Below, one piece after another: positions 1 through 6,987 of a stretch of DNA of 8,014 bases. Numbering within the stretch: the stretch's first letter is position 1; every line of letters starts with the position of its first letter. The notes under the pieces were generated by a model, which saw only the letters and a list, made by a program, of their open reading frames with translations, was not told the DNA's origin and did not search any database. Source of the stretch: Cyanobacteria bacterium UBA11370 (GTDB taxonomy: Bacteria; Cyanobacteriota; Cyanobacteriia; Cyanobacteriales; Coleofasciculaceae). The DNA lies in NCBI GenBank assembly GCA_003486645.1, contig DNGI01000253.1, forward strand, positions 19,060 to 27,073, given 5' to 3'. The translations under genes were made by a program, and so were the position numbers.

Positions 1-96
1 CGGATGGGGTAACGGATGTAACGGATAAGTTATGTGTAGAAATAGAAGCTGCTGAAAAAACCAATAACCCATCCGTTACATCCGCTACCCCATCCG
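1..96. repeat. 26-bp inverted repeat inside cbiG coding sequence
   Basis: Bases 1-26 and 71-96 are reverse complements at 25 of 26 positions (A12 faces C85), separated by 44 nt. The left arm contains two copies of GTAACGGAT. Both arms are translated, giving a low-complexity Val/Thr/Ser/Pro-rich stretch just before the CbiG C-terminal domain. The left arm may continue outside the window. It looks like a palindromic repeat tolerated in an inter-domain linker. Confidence 0.75.
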
Positions 97-1370
97 TTGC
101 CAGGGTTTGGATTAGTTTTACTCAGCGGCAATTTTCACCTCAATCAGATTTCCCTAAAGTTCAATGGCATCCACGAGTATTATGGGTAGGAATTGGTTGC
201 GAACGGGGTACATCCAGAGAATTAATAGAAATAGCCATTGAACAAACATTTAAACGCTATCATTTAGCCCAAAGCGCGATCGCTGGAATTGCTACTATCG
301 ACATCAAAGCCGATGAAGTCGGATTAGTAGAATTATGCCGCGATCGCAATTTTCCCTTACGCACTTTCCCTGCTGATATTCTCCGTTCAATCCCGGTTCC
401 CAATCCTTCAGTCATTGTAGACCAAGAAGTCGGAACTCCCAGCGTTGCCGAAGCCGCCGCTATCTGCGCTAGTTTAACCTCCACACCTCACACCCCATCC
501 CCCATACCCCTACTAGTTCCCAAACAAATTTTCCATCCCCCAATCCAAAATCCAAAATCCAAAATCCAAAATCCAAAGGGTGCAGTAACAGTAGCGATCG
601 CTCTAGCGGAACAGGAATATACTGGACGTACTGGGCAACTCTTGCTGATTGGTACGGGACCCGGAAAATTAGATCAGATCACGCCAGCGGCTAAAACGGC
701 GGTATCCTTGGCTGATGCAGTAATTGGATATTCTCTGTATATTGATTTAATCGCTCCAATTTTGCGTCCAGGACAAATTATAGAACGCCTCCCCATCACC
801 CAGGAACGCCAACGGGCGCAACGGGCAATTGAACTAGCACAATGGGGATTAACTGTAGCTGTTGTTTCTTCTGGCGACTGTGGTATTTATGGAATGGCGG
901 GGTTAGTATTGGAGGAACTCAAAACACAGGGTTGGGATGGTAAAATGCCCGGAGTGCAAGTGTTTCCCGGTATTACTGCCCTACAAGCCGCTGCTTCTCG
1001 TGTTGGCGCACCCCTGATGCACGACTTCTGTGCGATTAGTTTAAGCGATTTATTGACACCTTGGGATGTGATTGAAAAGCGTCTAGAGGCGGCGGCGGCG
1101 GCTGATTTTGTGATTGCATTGTACAACCCCCGATCGCGTACTCGCACCGAACAACTGGCGATCGCCCACAGGATCTTACTCAATTACCGCAATTCCCAAA
1201 CACCCGTTGCGATCGTGCGTTCTGCCTATCGGGAGGATGAAGAAATTACGTTAACAACGCTTGACAAATTGCTAGATATACCGATTGATATGTTAACTAC
1301 TGTGTTGATTGGTAATCAAAGTACGAGTATTTATGGGGATTGGATGATTACTCCACGGGGATATTATTAG
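3..1370 (+). CDS. cobJ: CbiG-CobJ fusion, 5'-truncated by the window edge
   Basis: The frame is open from the left edge to TAG at 1368-1370 (455 codons), so the start is outside the window. The first part is the C-terminal domain of CbiG, which opens the ring-contracted lactone of cobalt-precorrin-5A: it begins near 177 with the family motif VGIGCERGTS, followed by ATIDIKADEVGL, VGTPSVAEAAA and LLVPKQ. From about 627 the protein is CobJ/CbiH, the SAM-dependent precorrin-3B C17-methyltransferase: GTGPGK loop, SSGDCGIYGMAG, FPGITALQAAASRVGAP, HDFCAISLSDLLTPW, ALYNPRSRTR, IGNQSTSIYG. Fusion of the two corrin enzymes is known in cyanobacteria. An internal ATG at 642 would remove the start of the methyltransferase fold, so it is not the true start. 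Two repeat insertions lie in frame (1-96 and 543-577), both outside recognisable motifs. The N-terminal and middle CbiG domains are not visible. Confidence 0.92.
   Translation, partial: DGVTDVTDKLCVEIEAAEKTNNPSVTSATPSVARVWISFTQRQFSPQSDFPKVQWHPRVLWVGIGCERGTSRELIEIAIEQTFKRYHLAQSAIAGIATIDIKADEVGLVELCRDRNFPLRTFPADILRSIPVPNPSVIVDQEVGTPSVAEAAAICASLTSTPHTPSPIPLLVPKQIFHPPIQNPKSKIQNPKGAVTVAIALAEQEYTGRTGQLLLIGTGPGKLDQITPAAKTAVSLADAVIGYSLYIDLIAPILRPGQIIERLPITQERQRAQRAIELAQWGLTVAVVSSGDCGIYGMAGLVLEELKTQGWDGKMPGVQVFPGITALQAAASRVGAPLMHDFCAISLSDLLTPWDVIEKRLEAAAAADFVIALYNPRSRTRTEQLAIAHRILLNYRNSQTPVAIVRSAYREDEEITLTTLDKLLDIPIDMLTTVLIGNQSTSIYGDWMITPRGYY
543..577. repeat. In-frame heptamer tandem repeat, ATCCAAA x5
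   Basis: There are five perfect consecutive copies of ATCCAAA. This matches the short tandemly repeated repetitive (STRR) heptamers of filamentous cyanobacteria. It is translated as IQNPKSKIQNPK within the fusion gene; 21 nt, or three units, encode a 7-residue period, so the frame stays open. It lies between LLVPKQ and AVTVAIA of the CbiG C-terminal domain, where relatives have only a short loop. Confidence 0.9.
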
Positions 1371-1411
1371 GACTTACCCATTAACAAGAGACTTAACACC
1401 GTGATTGAGAG

Positions 1412-1460
1412 CCAAAATCCAAAATCTAAAATACAAAATCTAAAATCCAAAATCCAAAAT
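1412..1460. repeat. Heptamer tandem repeat, CCAAAAT family x7
   Basis: There are seven consecutive heptamers of the form (C/A)(C/T)AAAAT: CCAAAAT, CCAAAAT, CTAAAAT, ACAAAAT, CTAAAAT, CCAAAAT, CCAAAAT. This is the same repeat family as at 543-577. It fills most of the spacer between the convergent cobJ and peptidoglycan-binding genes. No classical terminator hairpin is visible there. Confidence 0.9.
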
Positions 1461-1470
1461 GGATGAATGT

Positions 1471-2454
1471 CTAACGCCAATACGCTACCCGCGCATCTAG
1501 TCCGTGCGATCGCAACAGATAAGACACACTTTCAGCACTAGCACGGTTAGGAAAGGCTCCCGCATTTACAAATCTACCCCGTCTAGAATCATCTGAAATC
1601 GCAGTAGGTACGTATTGTTGCACTTGAGTGAGGGTATTACCACTACGTACTGGTACAACCACTACATAGCCAGTGGCCTCAGATTCTTTAGCAATGATCC
1701 CTAATTCTGCTAGAGTCTGAGAACCAGCAATGCCATCAACGCGCAAACGATTTGCCCTCTGAAACTGTTTGACCGCTTCCTCTGTTTGCACACCATAAAT
1801 ACCATTAACTGGGCCTGGATCAAACCCTTCTTCTCTTAACTTTTGCTGAAGCTGACTCACTGCTGATCCACGATCACCAAAGCGTAATTCCTTTATACTC
1901 TGGGTTTGAGTCACTTCCTGACGTGAAGAAGTTCCCGGAAAATTGGGAGGAGGTGGCAGAGTTCCTAGTTCCCTAGGGGGGGGCAGAGTTCCTACTGGTC
2001 TGGGAGGTGGTAAAGTTGTTAGGGAAACCGTTCGATTCACAGGGGACTCACTTCTCACACGGGACTCGGTTTGATTAAATAACGCAGCTTTGGTTGATTG
2101 CCCAACAATACCATCAGGAGCTAAACCTTGGTCTTGTTGGAATCGAATCACAGCATCCTCTGTTACTTGACCAAAATAGCCTGTTGGCTGCCGATTGAAA
2201 TAGTTCAGTTCCTGCAAACGTTTCTGAATCTCGGTAACTTCCACACCGCTATCACCTTGTCTAAAGATTTCAGCTAAGGCTTCACCTGCCATTCCAAAAA
2301 TGCTGAGGATAGTGACGAAGGAAAGCCAATAAATCCGAGCATGGGTTGAACGTTTTAGTAATTTGAGCCACTCAGCTAGATTCAAACTCTCTGGAGTGGC
2401 AGAAGCCGATGCTTCAGAGGCTAAGACAAGATCGAGATAAGCTAAGGTTTCCAT
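1471..2454 (-). CDS. Peptidoglycan-binding protein, two PG_binding_1 domains and a SPOR-like tail
   Basis: The protein has 327 residues from the chosen ATG. It has a cytoplasmic N-terminal tail of about 38 residues, one hydrophobic segment at about 41-61 ending in EALA, then PG_binding_1 domain 1 (63-126; GDSGVEVTEIQKRLQ, DGIVGQSTKAAL). A Pro-rich linker follows with three TLPPP repeats (147-174), then PG_binding_1 domain 2 (190-253; GDRGSAVSQLQQKL, DGIAGSQTLAEL) and a SPOR-like tail (about 261-327; FVNAGAFPNRASAESVSYLLRSHGLDARV). The likely role is envelope binding to peptidoglycan; no catalytic domain is seen. An in-frame GTG at 2481 would add nine residues. I prefer the ATG at 2454 because METLAYL is, from memory, how cyanobacterial relatives begin, and the GTG has no Shine-Dalgarno sequence. 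It follows the 2506-2820 gene closely and may be cotranscribed. Confidence 0.87.
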   Translation of the reverse strand: METLAYLDLVLASEASASATPESLNLAEWLKLLKRSTHARIYWLSFVTILSIFGMAGEALAEIFRQGDSGVEVTEIQKRLQELNYFNRQPTGYFGQVTEDAVIRFQQDQGLAPDGIVGQSTKAALFNQTESRVRSESPVNRTVSLTTLPPPRPVGTLPPPRELGTLPPPPNFPGTSSRQEVTQTQSIKELRFGDRGSAVSQLQQKLREEGFDPGPVNGIYGVQTEEAVKQFQRANRLRVDGIAGSQTLAELGIIAKESEATGYVVVVPVRSGNTLTQVQQYVPTAISDDSRRGRFVNAGAFPNRASAESVSYLLRSHGLDARVAYWR

Positions 2455-2505
2455 CCTGAAATACTCAAAGGGTACTGTCACTATAGCGAAGAATAGTTAG
2501 GCTAG

Positions 2506-2820
2506 CTAATTTGACATTTGGGGAAATTTTCGGACTTGATATTCAGCCTGTTCAATAATCTGATAATGACCGCTAAAGTCTTGATCAAATTCCTGTTCTG
2601 TTTTGGTTAAAAGTTCTGATGAAACTCCGCTCCAGTCTTCCCGCTTTGCCCAGCGAATAATTAGGATAATATCGGTAGGTGTGTCTGGATCGATCCAGAC
2701 TTCTTTGCCAACGAACCCACGACACTTAGCCAGCGCTGATGTCCAGATTTCAGTATCTTTCTGAATGAATTTTTCCCGAAGTTCGGATTTGACTCTGATC
2801 TTGAGCCACTCAATTACCAT
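2506..2820 (-). CDS. TIGR03792-type cyanobacterial conserved protein
   Basis: This 104-residue soluble protein opens with MVIEWLKIRV and contains KFIQKDTEIWTSALAK, GFVGKEVWIDPD and IILIIRWAKREDW, ending YQVRKFPQMSN. I recognise this as the uncharacterised cyanobacterial family TIGR03792, whose size and pattern suggest a ferredoxin-like fold of the antibiotic-biosynthesis-monooxygenase (ABM) type. That fold is inferred, and no catalytic function is established. The ATG at 2818-2820 is preceded by AAGGAA about 10 nt upstream on the minus strand. It is divergent from the phasin-like gene, with 177 nt between the starts. Confidence 0.8.
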   Translation of the reverse strand: MVIEWLKIRVKSELREKFIQKDTEIWTSALAKCRGFVGKEVWIDPDTPTDIILIIRWAKREDWSGVSSELLTKTEQEFDQDFSGHYQIIEQAEYQVRKFPQMSN

Positions 2821-2918
2821 ATATAATAATTCCTTTTTGCCTACTCCTCAGTACCTATTTCCAGGGACGTTTGCAGCAGCCCTTGAAAAGATGTCACACA
2901 ATAGAACTGGAGGCTGAG

Positions 2919-2924
2919 TATAAA
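2919..2924 (+). promoter_or_regulatory. Possible -10 element (TATAAA) for the phasin-FKBP pair
   Basis: TATAAA lies 73 nt upstream of the phasin-like ATG in the divergent spacer. No good -35 hexamer is found at 16-18 nt; a TTGAAA at 2883-2888 is 30 nt away, too far to pair with it. The call rests on one hexamer in an AT-rich spacer. Confidence 0.27.
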
Positions 2925-2997
2925 TTAAGCTTACCGCACTCTGAGGAGACGTTAAGGTTCTGCCTCCGCCTTAAGCGCCGAGTAAAAGGAACGAACT

Positions 2998-3321
2998 ATG
3001 GATAATAACGATTGGCTCAAACAGTTATTGATGGTTGGTGTGGGTACCACTTCAATGGTCGCTGAGAAACTACGTGAGGTTAGCGATGAGTGGGTAAAAG
3101 ATGGCAAAATTAACCCTGACCAAGCCAAAGGGTTTGTTGATGATATGGTGCAGCAGATTAAGTCAGAGCAAGGCAACTTTCAAGATAACATGGAACGACA
3201 ACTGCGTCATATGTTGCAGGATTTAGGTGTACCGCGTCAAACGGAGATCGATGAATTACGAGGTCGCATCGATCGCCTAGAACGTCAGGTGCGGGATCTG
3301 GAAAATAAACTCTGGCGTTAA
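2998..3321 (+). CDS. Phasin family (COG3937-like) coiled-coil protein
   Basis: This 107-residue helical protein has an N-terminal amphipathic region (WLKQLLMVGVGTTSMVAEKLREV), a middle DGKINPDQAKGFVDDMV segment and a C-terminal coiled coil from about 82 (IDELRGRIDRLERQVRDLENKLW). This matches the phasin / polyhydroxyalkanoate-granule regulator-like proteins common in cyanobacteria. The true role is uncertain, since many of these organisms make no PHA. The ATG is preceded by AAGGA about 7 nt upstream. The FKBP gene follows after 28 nt, suggesting one transcript. Confidence 0.82.
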   Translation: MDNNDWLKQLLMVGVGTTSMVAEKLREVSDEWVKDGKINPDQAKGFVDDMVQQIKSEQGNFQDNMERQLRHMLQDLGVPRQTEIDELRGRIDRLERQVRDLENKLWR

Positions 3322-3335
3322 AGCACGTTTTAAAC

Positions 3336-3343
3336 AAGGAGGA
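3336..3343 (+). promoter_or_regulatory. Strong Shine-Dalgarno fixing a TTG start
   Basis: AAGGAGGA lies 6 nt before TTG at 3350-3352. The next in-frame Met is residue 31, which would delete the signal segment, so the TTG start is the best choice. Confidence 0.85.
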
Positions 3344-3349
3344 CAGATT

Positions 3350-3895
3350 TTGAAAGAAATTTTAATTAGCTTAGGGGTTATAGTAGCCTGTGGGTTACTC
3401 TTGCTTTTGGTTCAACTGAGTCCAGGGAGTACAATCGCTATGGCAGACGAACTCACCCAAACTCAACCCACAGTTACGGCTAATCCACCTATTAACGATA
3501 AAACACTGATCGCAATGAATACTGGTTCAGAAAGTGAACAGACTACAGGCAACGCAACCGTGACTACCCCCTCTGGTCTGAAGTATATTGACCTTAAGGA
3601 GGGAACTGGGGTAATGCCGACAACAGGTCAAACCGTAGTAGTTCACTACACGGGTACTTTAGAGGATGGGAGTAAGTTTGATAGTTCCCGCGATCGCGGT
3701 AGTCCTTTTTCCTTCAAAATTGGGGTTGGACAGGTGATTAAAGGGTGGGATGAAGGTGTCGCTACCATGAAAGTTGGTGGACGGCGTGAGTTGATTATTC
3801 CCGCAGAATTGGGCTATGGTTCTCGTGGTGCAGCTGGCGTAATTCCTCCTAACGCTACCCTCATTTTTGATGTGGAATTGTTGAGTATTAGGTAA
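3350..3895 (+). CDS. FKBP-type peptidyl-prolyl cis-trans isomerase, exported
   Basis: The protein has 181 residues and starts at TTG. Residues 6-22 form a hydrophobic signal segment and AMA-D at 30-33 is a plausible cleavage site, so it should work in the periplasm or thylakoid lumen as a proline isomerase in folding. A disordered Thr/Gln/Asn-rich linker runs from about 34 to 72. A single complete FKBP domain spans 73-181, with the usual active-site pattern: Y100, F110-D111, F120, V129-I130, W133, Y156, I165 and F173. It is the second gene after the phasin-like gene and is convergent with dnaB, separated by repeats at 3898-4131. Confidence 0.93.
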   Translation: MKEILISLGVIVACGLLLLLVQLSPGSTIAMADELTQTQPTVTANPPINDKTLIAMNTGSESEQTTGNATVTTPSGLKYIDLKEGTGVMPTTGQTVVVHYTGTLEDGSKFDSSRDRGSPFSFKIGVGQVIKGWDEGVATMKVGGRRELIIPAELGYGSRGAAGVIPPNATLIFDVELLSIR

Positions 3896-3897
3896 GT

Positions 3898-4131
3898 GGT
3901 TGTTTGTTAGTTGTTGGTTGTTGGTTGTTTGTTAGTTGTTGTTAGTTGTTTGTTATTTTTCTATTGACTGTTTGTGAGTTCTTGTTCAACGACTGAAAGT
4001 TTGCCCAACACCAAAGTTCTATTTCGAGGACAACCCACAAGGTCAAAGTTTACTAATAACCAACAACTAACAACTAACAACTAACAACCAACAGCCAACA
4101 ACCAACAACTAACAACCAACAACTAACAACA
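3898..4131. repeat. Heptamer repeat arms in opposite orientation between convergent genes
   Basis: Positions 3898-3956 are built from TTGTTAG and TTGTTGG-like heptamers; 4056-4131 are built from their complements, CAACTAA and CAACCAA. About 100 nt of unrelated sequence separates them. For example, 3906-3927 pairs with 4092-4113 with one mismatch. Because units repeat, the arms can pair in several registers. A T-run (TTATTTTT) follows the left arm. The spacer could act as a two-way transcription terminator for the FKBP gene and dnaB; that is inferred. The rest of the 240-nt spacer holds nothing recognisable. Confidence 0.85.
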
Positions 4132-4135
4132 AATC

Positions 4136-6970
4136 CTAAAGATTGGTACGCGCCATATTACGAAAACGAGTTAGGTTGGGATCGAATAAGAGCTTGACAG
4201 TACCTACCGGACCATTGCGATGTTTCGTGATAATAACTTCAGTAACTCCTCGATCTGGACTATCAGGATGGTAGTATTCGTCGCGGTAAAGCATTATCAC
4301 TAAATCCGCATCTTGCTCTATCGATCCTGATTCCCTCAAATCCGACATCATCGGTCGTTTATTGGTACGCGCTTCAACCCCTCTACTGAGCTGAGATAGG
4401 GCAATAACCGGAACATTAAGCTCACGAGCTAATCCTTTAAGAGAACGTGTAATTCGAGATAATTCTTGGACTCGATTTTCACTTCCGCTTCCTTCCATTA
4501 ATTGCAAGTAATCAATTAAAACCAATCCTAACTTTCCACCTTGTTCTGCTTGAAGACGACGCAAGTGCGATCGCATCTGGATCACCGATTGATTAGCGGT
4601 ATCATCAATAAAAATGGGTAATTCCGATAACGTACCCAGTGCTTTACTCAACGGTTCCCACTGATTTTGACTAATCCGTCCACTTCGCAGATAATTACTT
4701 TCAATTCCAGCTTCACTGGCAAGGAGTCTCTGAACTAACTGCTCCTTAGACATTTCCAAACTAAAAATTGCCACCGGAAAATGGTTAGCAATATTGCGTG
4801 CGATCGCTAAAGCAAAGCTAGTGTTATGAACGCAAATATCATTAGCAATAAAGTTATGGGTTTCTGGAATTGTTAAGTCATAAACCTGCTTGTATCCAAT
4901 CGGTTCTATCGAGATAATTTCATCCCAATAAATCTCACTTGTCGCTAACTGTTGAAGTGGCAAATTATCTAACGCTAGCCCCAGCATTAAAAGTCGTTCT
5001 CGTGACAAAGCTCGCTTACCAACATGAATATTACTATACCCTTTTATTCCAGCTCGTTGTGCTAAACGTCCCCAAGATTCACTGCTTTTTAGCGCTTTGA
5101 TTTGTTCCCAAATTTCTACAGGAATCAGATCCCGATTGGTTTGGTATTTCTTGGTTGCTAATACGTCTTGAACTAAAGACAGTGCCTTTTCTTTCCCAAA
5201 GATACCAATCTCACCAATAAAGGTTTTGATCGAGTGAGCGTCTGTAATATCTAATTGCCAAACTTGCCTAGGATGATCTTTATACTTTACCAACCGTTTT
5301 TTTAGAGCTGCAATTACACCAAACCGCAGTAAGAGATGTTGTACTTGTCTTGCCAGTTTTTCACTAACTGTTGCATAGCCTAACTGTGCCTGACCACTCT
5401 TAAGTACTGTTGCCCATCCATCTGTAGCAAAGAGACGGTTAAGGAACAACGAAACTTGCGATCGCTTCAGTTTGAAAATAATACTTGGAATTGTTTTATT
5501 ATGAGCATCCTTTCCCCAAAGCCCTAATTCTTCCAACCAAATAGCCAGAGGATTTTTACTGTTTTGACTAATTGCAGAAAGGGTATGAGGAGCCAATTCT
5601 TGAGGTTGAATTTGTAAAACTTTACATAACCGGATAAACGTTTCTTGATTGGGTACGCAGACTCCTTTTATCCAAAAATAAACTGTAGATTGACTAACTC
5701 CTACAGCTTCAGCTACTTGTTTGACAGATAACGATAGAGACTGGAGAGTTACCTGTAGGCGTTGTGCAAAAACTTGTCGATAAGTTCTAATAAATTCTCT
5801 ATCTCCTGTAACGTTAAGTGAAGGAGTACGAGTACCTTGTGATGTGTCTATTCTAATTTTCAGTCCGGGGAAAGTCGCTACAGCCTCCGTAAATTCTGCT
5901 TGCAACAAAGGATTAGAATTTATAAATTGGGGAGAGGCTTTTGTCAAACATCCATCTCCAATTAAATAGCCCAATAACTTAACTTTAGACTCATCAATAG
6001 TTTCTTGACCAAAAATATCTATCTGGCGTGGCAGAGCAATTTTATCGCCGCATTGAAGATCAGAGAGTCTGCGCCATCCCATAATCGTTAGATAAGGGTG
6101 TGTAATTGTGGTTTCAATAAATCGTCCCAATCGAGTTGTAACCCGAAATACTGGTTTGATGCCGTCATCTACAAAAGCTGATGGTTGAGTAAAGTGAAAC
6201 TTCCAATTATCTCCGAGAGTGAGTAATTCTGCACTACGGCGATAATAAATTTCCTGAATCGTCGTTATTGTACCGTCTGAGAGAACAATTTCAGCGTCTG
6301 AGCTGAGACATTTTCCCATTGACGGTCTACCCGCAACAATAATCAGATCCGATCGCTGAAACCCTCCCGTGTGAGCATCTAAATCGTAGAAATCAGAAGA
6401 GATACCAGGCAAAACTAAACCTTGTTGAAGGTTTTCTATCTCTTGAAAAGCTGAAATTAACGTCTCAGCGATAGGAATCAGACCTAATTTAGGACTCGTT
6501 TGGGTCAGGTTGAAAACTTTTTGTTCGGCGCGATCAAGAACCGTTTCTAACTCTGTAGAGGTTTCATAACCAAGCTGAACAATCTCATGACCTGCTTGTA
6601 TAAGCTGGCGGCGCAGGTATTTATCGACGACTAATGCTGCATATCGATCTACATTAACGGCCGATACGGTACGTTCTACAAGCTGCGCCAACTTGCTTTG
6701 ACCGCCTACTTTATCTAATAATTCACGGTCATGCAACCAAGTGGTAACACTCATTAAATCGGTTGGTTTACCCGCTTCATGTAAGGCTAAAGCCGCTTTG
6801 TAAATTTCTTGATGATCTTTAATATAAAAAGCTTGTGGACGAAGTAAATCAGCCACACGACCCATTGATTCCGGATCGAGCAAAATCCCTCCCAAAATTG
6901 CTTCCTCAGCATCAATGTTTTGAGGGGGTAACGAGTTACTAAATTGAGAAAAATTTAGTTCTTGAACCAT
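4136..6970 (-). CDS. dnaB: Replicative DNA helicase DnaB, interrupted by an in-frame intein
   Basis: The precursor has 944 residues; removing the intein (221-716) leaves a 448-residue helicase of normal length. DnaB unwinds DNA ahead of the replication fork as a hexamer. The N-terminal domain runs from about 14 (LPPQNIDAEEAILGGILLDPE) to about 115. The RecA-like domain has Walker A GRPSMGK/T split by the intein between K220 and T717, SLEMS with catalytic Glu739, Walker B VLIDYLQLM (817-825), SQLSRGVE, RESGSIEQDADLV and KHRNG (916-920). MVQELNF is the usual cyanobacterial N terminus. The bases just before the ATG on the minus strand are pyrimidine-rich (CCCTCCTTCCCT), so no Shine-Dalgarno is visible. 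rplI lies 65 nt upstream on the same strand. Confidence 0.97.
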   Translation of the reverse strand: MVQELNFSQFSNSLPPQNIDAEEAILGGILLDPESMGRVADLLRPQAFYIKDHQEIYKAALALHEAGKPTDLMSVTTWLHDRELLDKVGGQSKLAQLVERTVSAVNVDRYAALVVDKYLRRQLIQAGHEIVQLGYETSTELETVLDRAEQKVFNLTQTSPKLGLIPIAETLISAFQEIENLQQGLVLPGISSDFYDLDAHTGGFQRSDLIIVAGRPSMGKCLSSDAEIVLSDGTITTIQEIYYRRSAELLTLGDNWKFHFTQPSAFVDDGIKPVFRVTTRLGRFIETTITHPYLTIMGWRRLSDLQCGDKIALPRQIDIFGQETIDESKVKLLGYLIGDGCLTKASPQFINSNPLLQAEFTEAVATFPGLKIRIDTSQGTRTPSLNVTGDREFIRTYRQVFAQRLQVTLQSLSLSVKQVAEAVGVSQSTVYFWIKGVCVPNQETFIRLCKVLQIQPQELAPHTLSAISQNSKNPLAIWLEELGLWGKDAHNKTIPSIIFKLKRSQVSLFLNRLFATDGWATVLKSGQAQLGYATVSEKLARQVQHLLLRFGVIAALKKRLVKYKDHPRQVWQLDITDAHSIKTFIGEIGIFGKEKALSLVQDVLATKKYQTNRDLIPVEIWEQIKALKSSESWGRLAQRAGIKGYSNIHVGKRALSRERLLMLGLALDNLPLQQLATSEIYWDEIISIEPIGYKQVYDLTIPETHNFIANDICVHNTSFALAIARNIANHFPVAIFSLEMSKEQLVQRLLASEAGIESNYLRSGRISQNQWEPLSKALGTLSELPIFIDDTANQSVIQMRSHLRRLQAEQGGKLGLVLIDYLQLMEGSGSENRVQELSRITRSLKGLARELNVPVIALSQLSRGVEARTNKRPMMSDLRESGSIEQDADLVIMLYRDEYYHPDSPDRGVTEVIITKHRNGPVGTVKLLFDPNLTRFRNMARTNL
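4823..6310 (-). mobile_element. DnaB intein with LAGLIDADG homing endonuclease and HTH insert
   Basis: This 496-residue intein occupies precursor residues 221-716. Splicing residues look intact: Cys221 in block A (CLSSDAEIVL), T288-x-x-H291 in block B (TITHPYL), block F VYDLTIPETHNFIAND, and His715-Asn716 before Thr717. The endonuclease has two LAGLIDADG motifs, LLGYLIGDG (Asp339) and NRLFATDGW (Asp517), so it may still be active. About 170 residues separate the motifs; an XRE-like helix-turn-helix lies there. The segment at about 612-665 (WGRLAQRAGIKGYSNIH) looks like another DNA-contacting part. The insertion point is the Walker A lysine-threonine bond, often called the DnaB-b site. The site used by the Synechocystis DnaB intein (between RESG and SIEQ) is empty. 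Confidence 0.95.
5591..5734 (-). other. Cro/C1-like helix-turn-helix inside the intein endonuclease
   Basis: Precursor residues 413-460 read as a complete XRE-type helix-turn-helix: SVKQVAEAVGVSQSTVYFWI supplies helices 2 and 3, followed by G436, a loop and ETFIRLCKVLQIQPQEL. It lies between the two LAGLIDADG motifs. It probably adds DNA-target contacts for homing. Assignment is by pattern only. Confidence 0.75.
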
Positions 6971-6987
6971 AGGGAAGGAGGGATCAA

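Noticed and set aside
260..484. Minus-strand open frame of 74 codons opposite the CbiG domain
   Set aside because: It is antisense to a strongly conserved domain, has no recognisable motif, and is best explained as a shadow.
887..1183. Minus-strand open frame of 98 codons opposite CobJ
   Set aside because: It lies entirely antisense to conserved methyltransferase motifs and its composition looks like a shadow frame.
543..1460. Heptamer arrays considered as a CRISPR array
   Set aside because: The units are 7 nt and contiguous, with no spacers and no cas genes.
2844..2948. 8-bp inverted repeat CTCCTCAG (2844-2851) / CTGAGGAG (2941-2948) in the divergent spacer
   Set aside because: Eight bases with 89 nt between them is close to chance level, and no known operator is matched.
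2952..3176. Minus-strand open frame of 74 codons opposite the phasin-like gene
   Set aside because: It overlaps a plus-strand gene with a good start and coiled-coil pattern; no family features.
3383..3391. Possible lipobox (IVAC) in the FKBP signal segment
   Set aside because: The hydrophobic stretch continues for several residues after the Cys, so lipoprotein processing there is unlikely; AMA-D is a better cleavage site.
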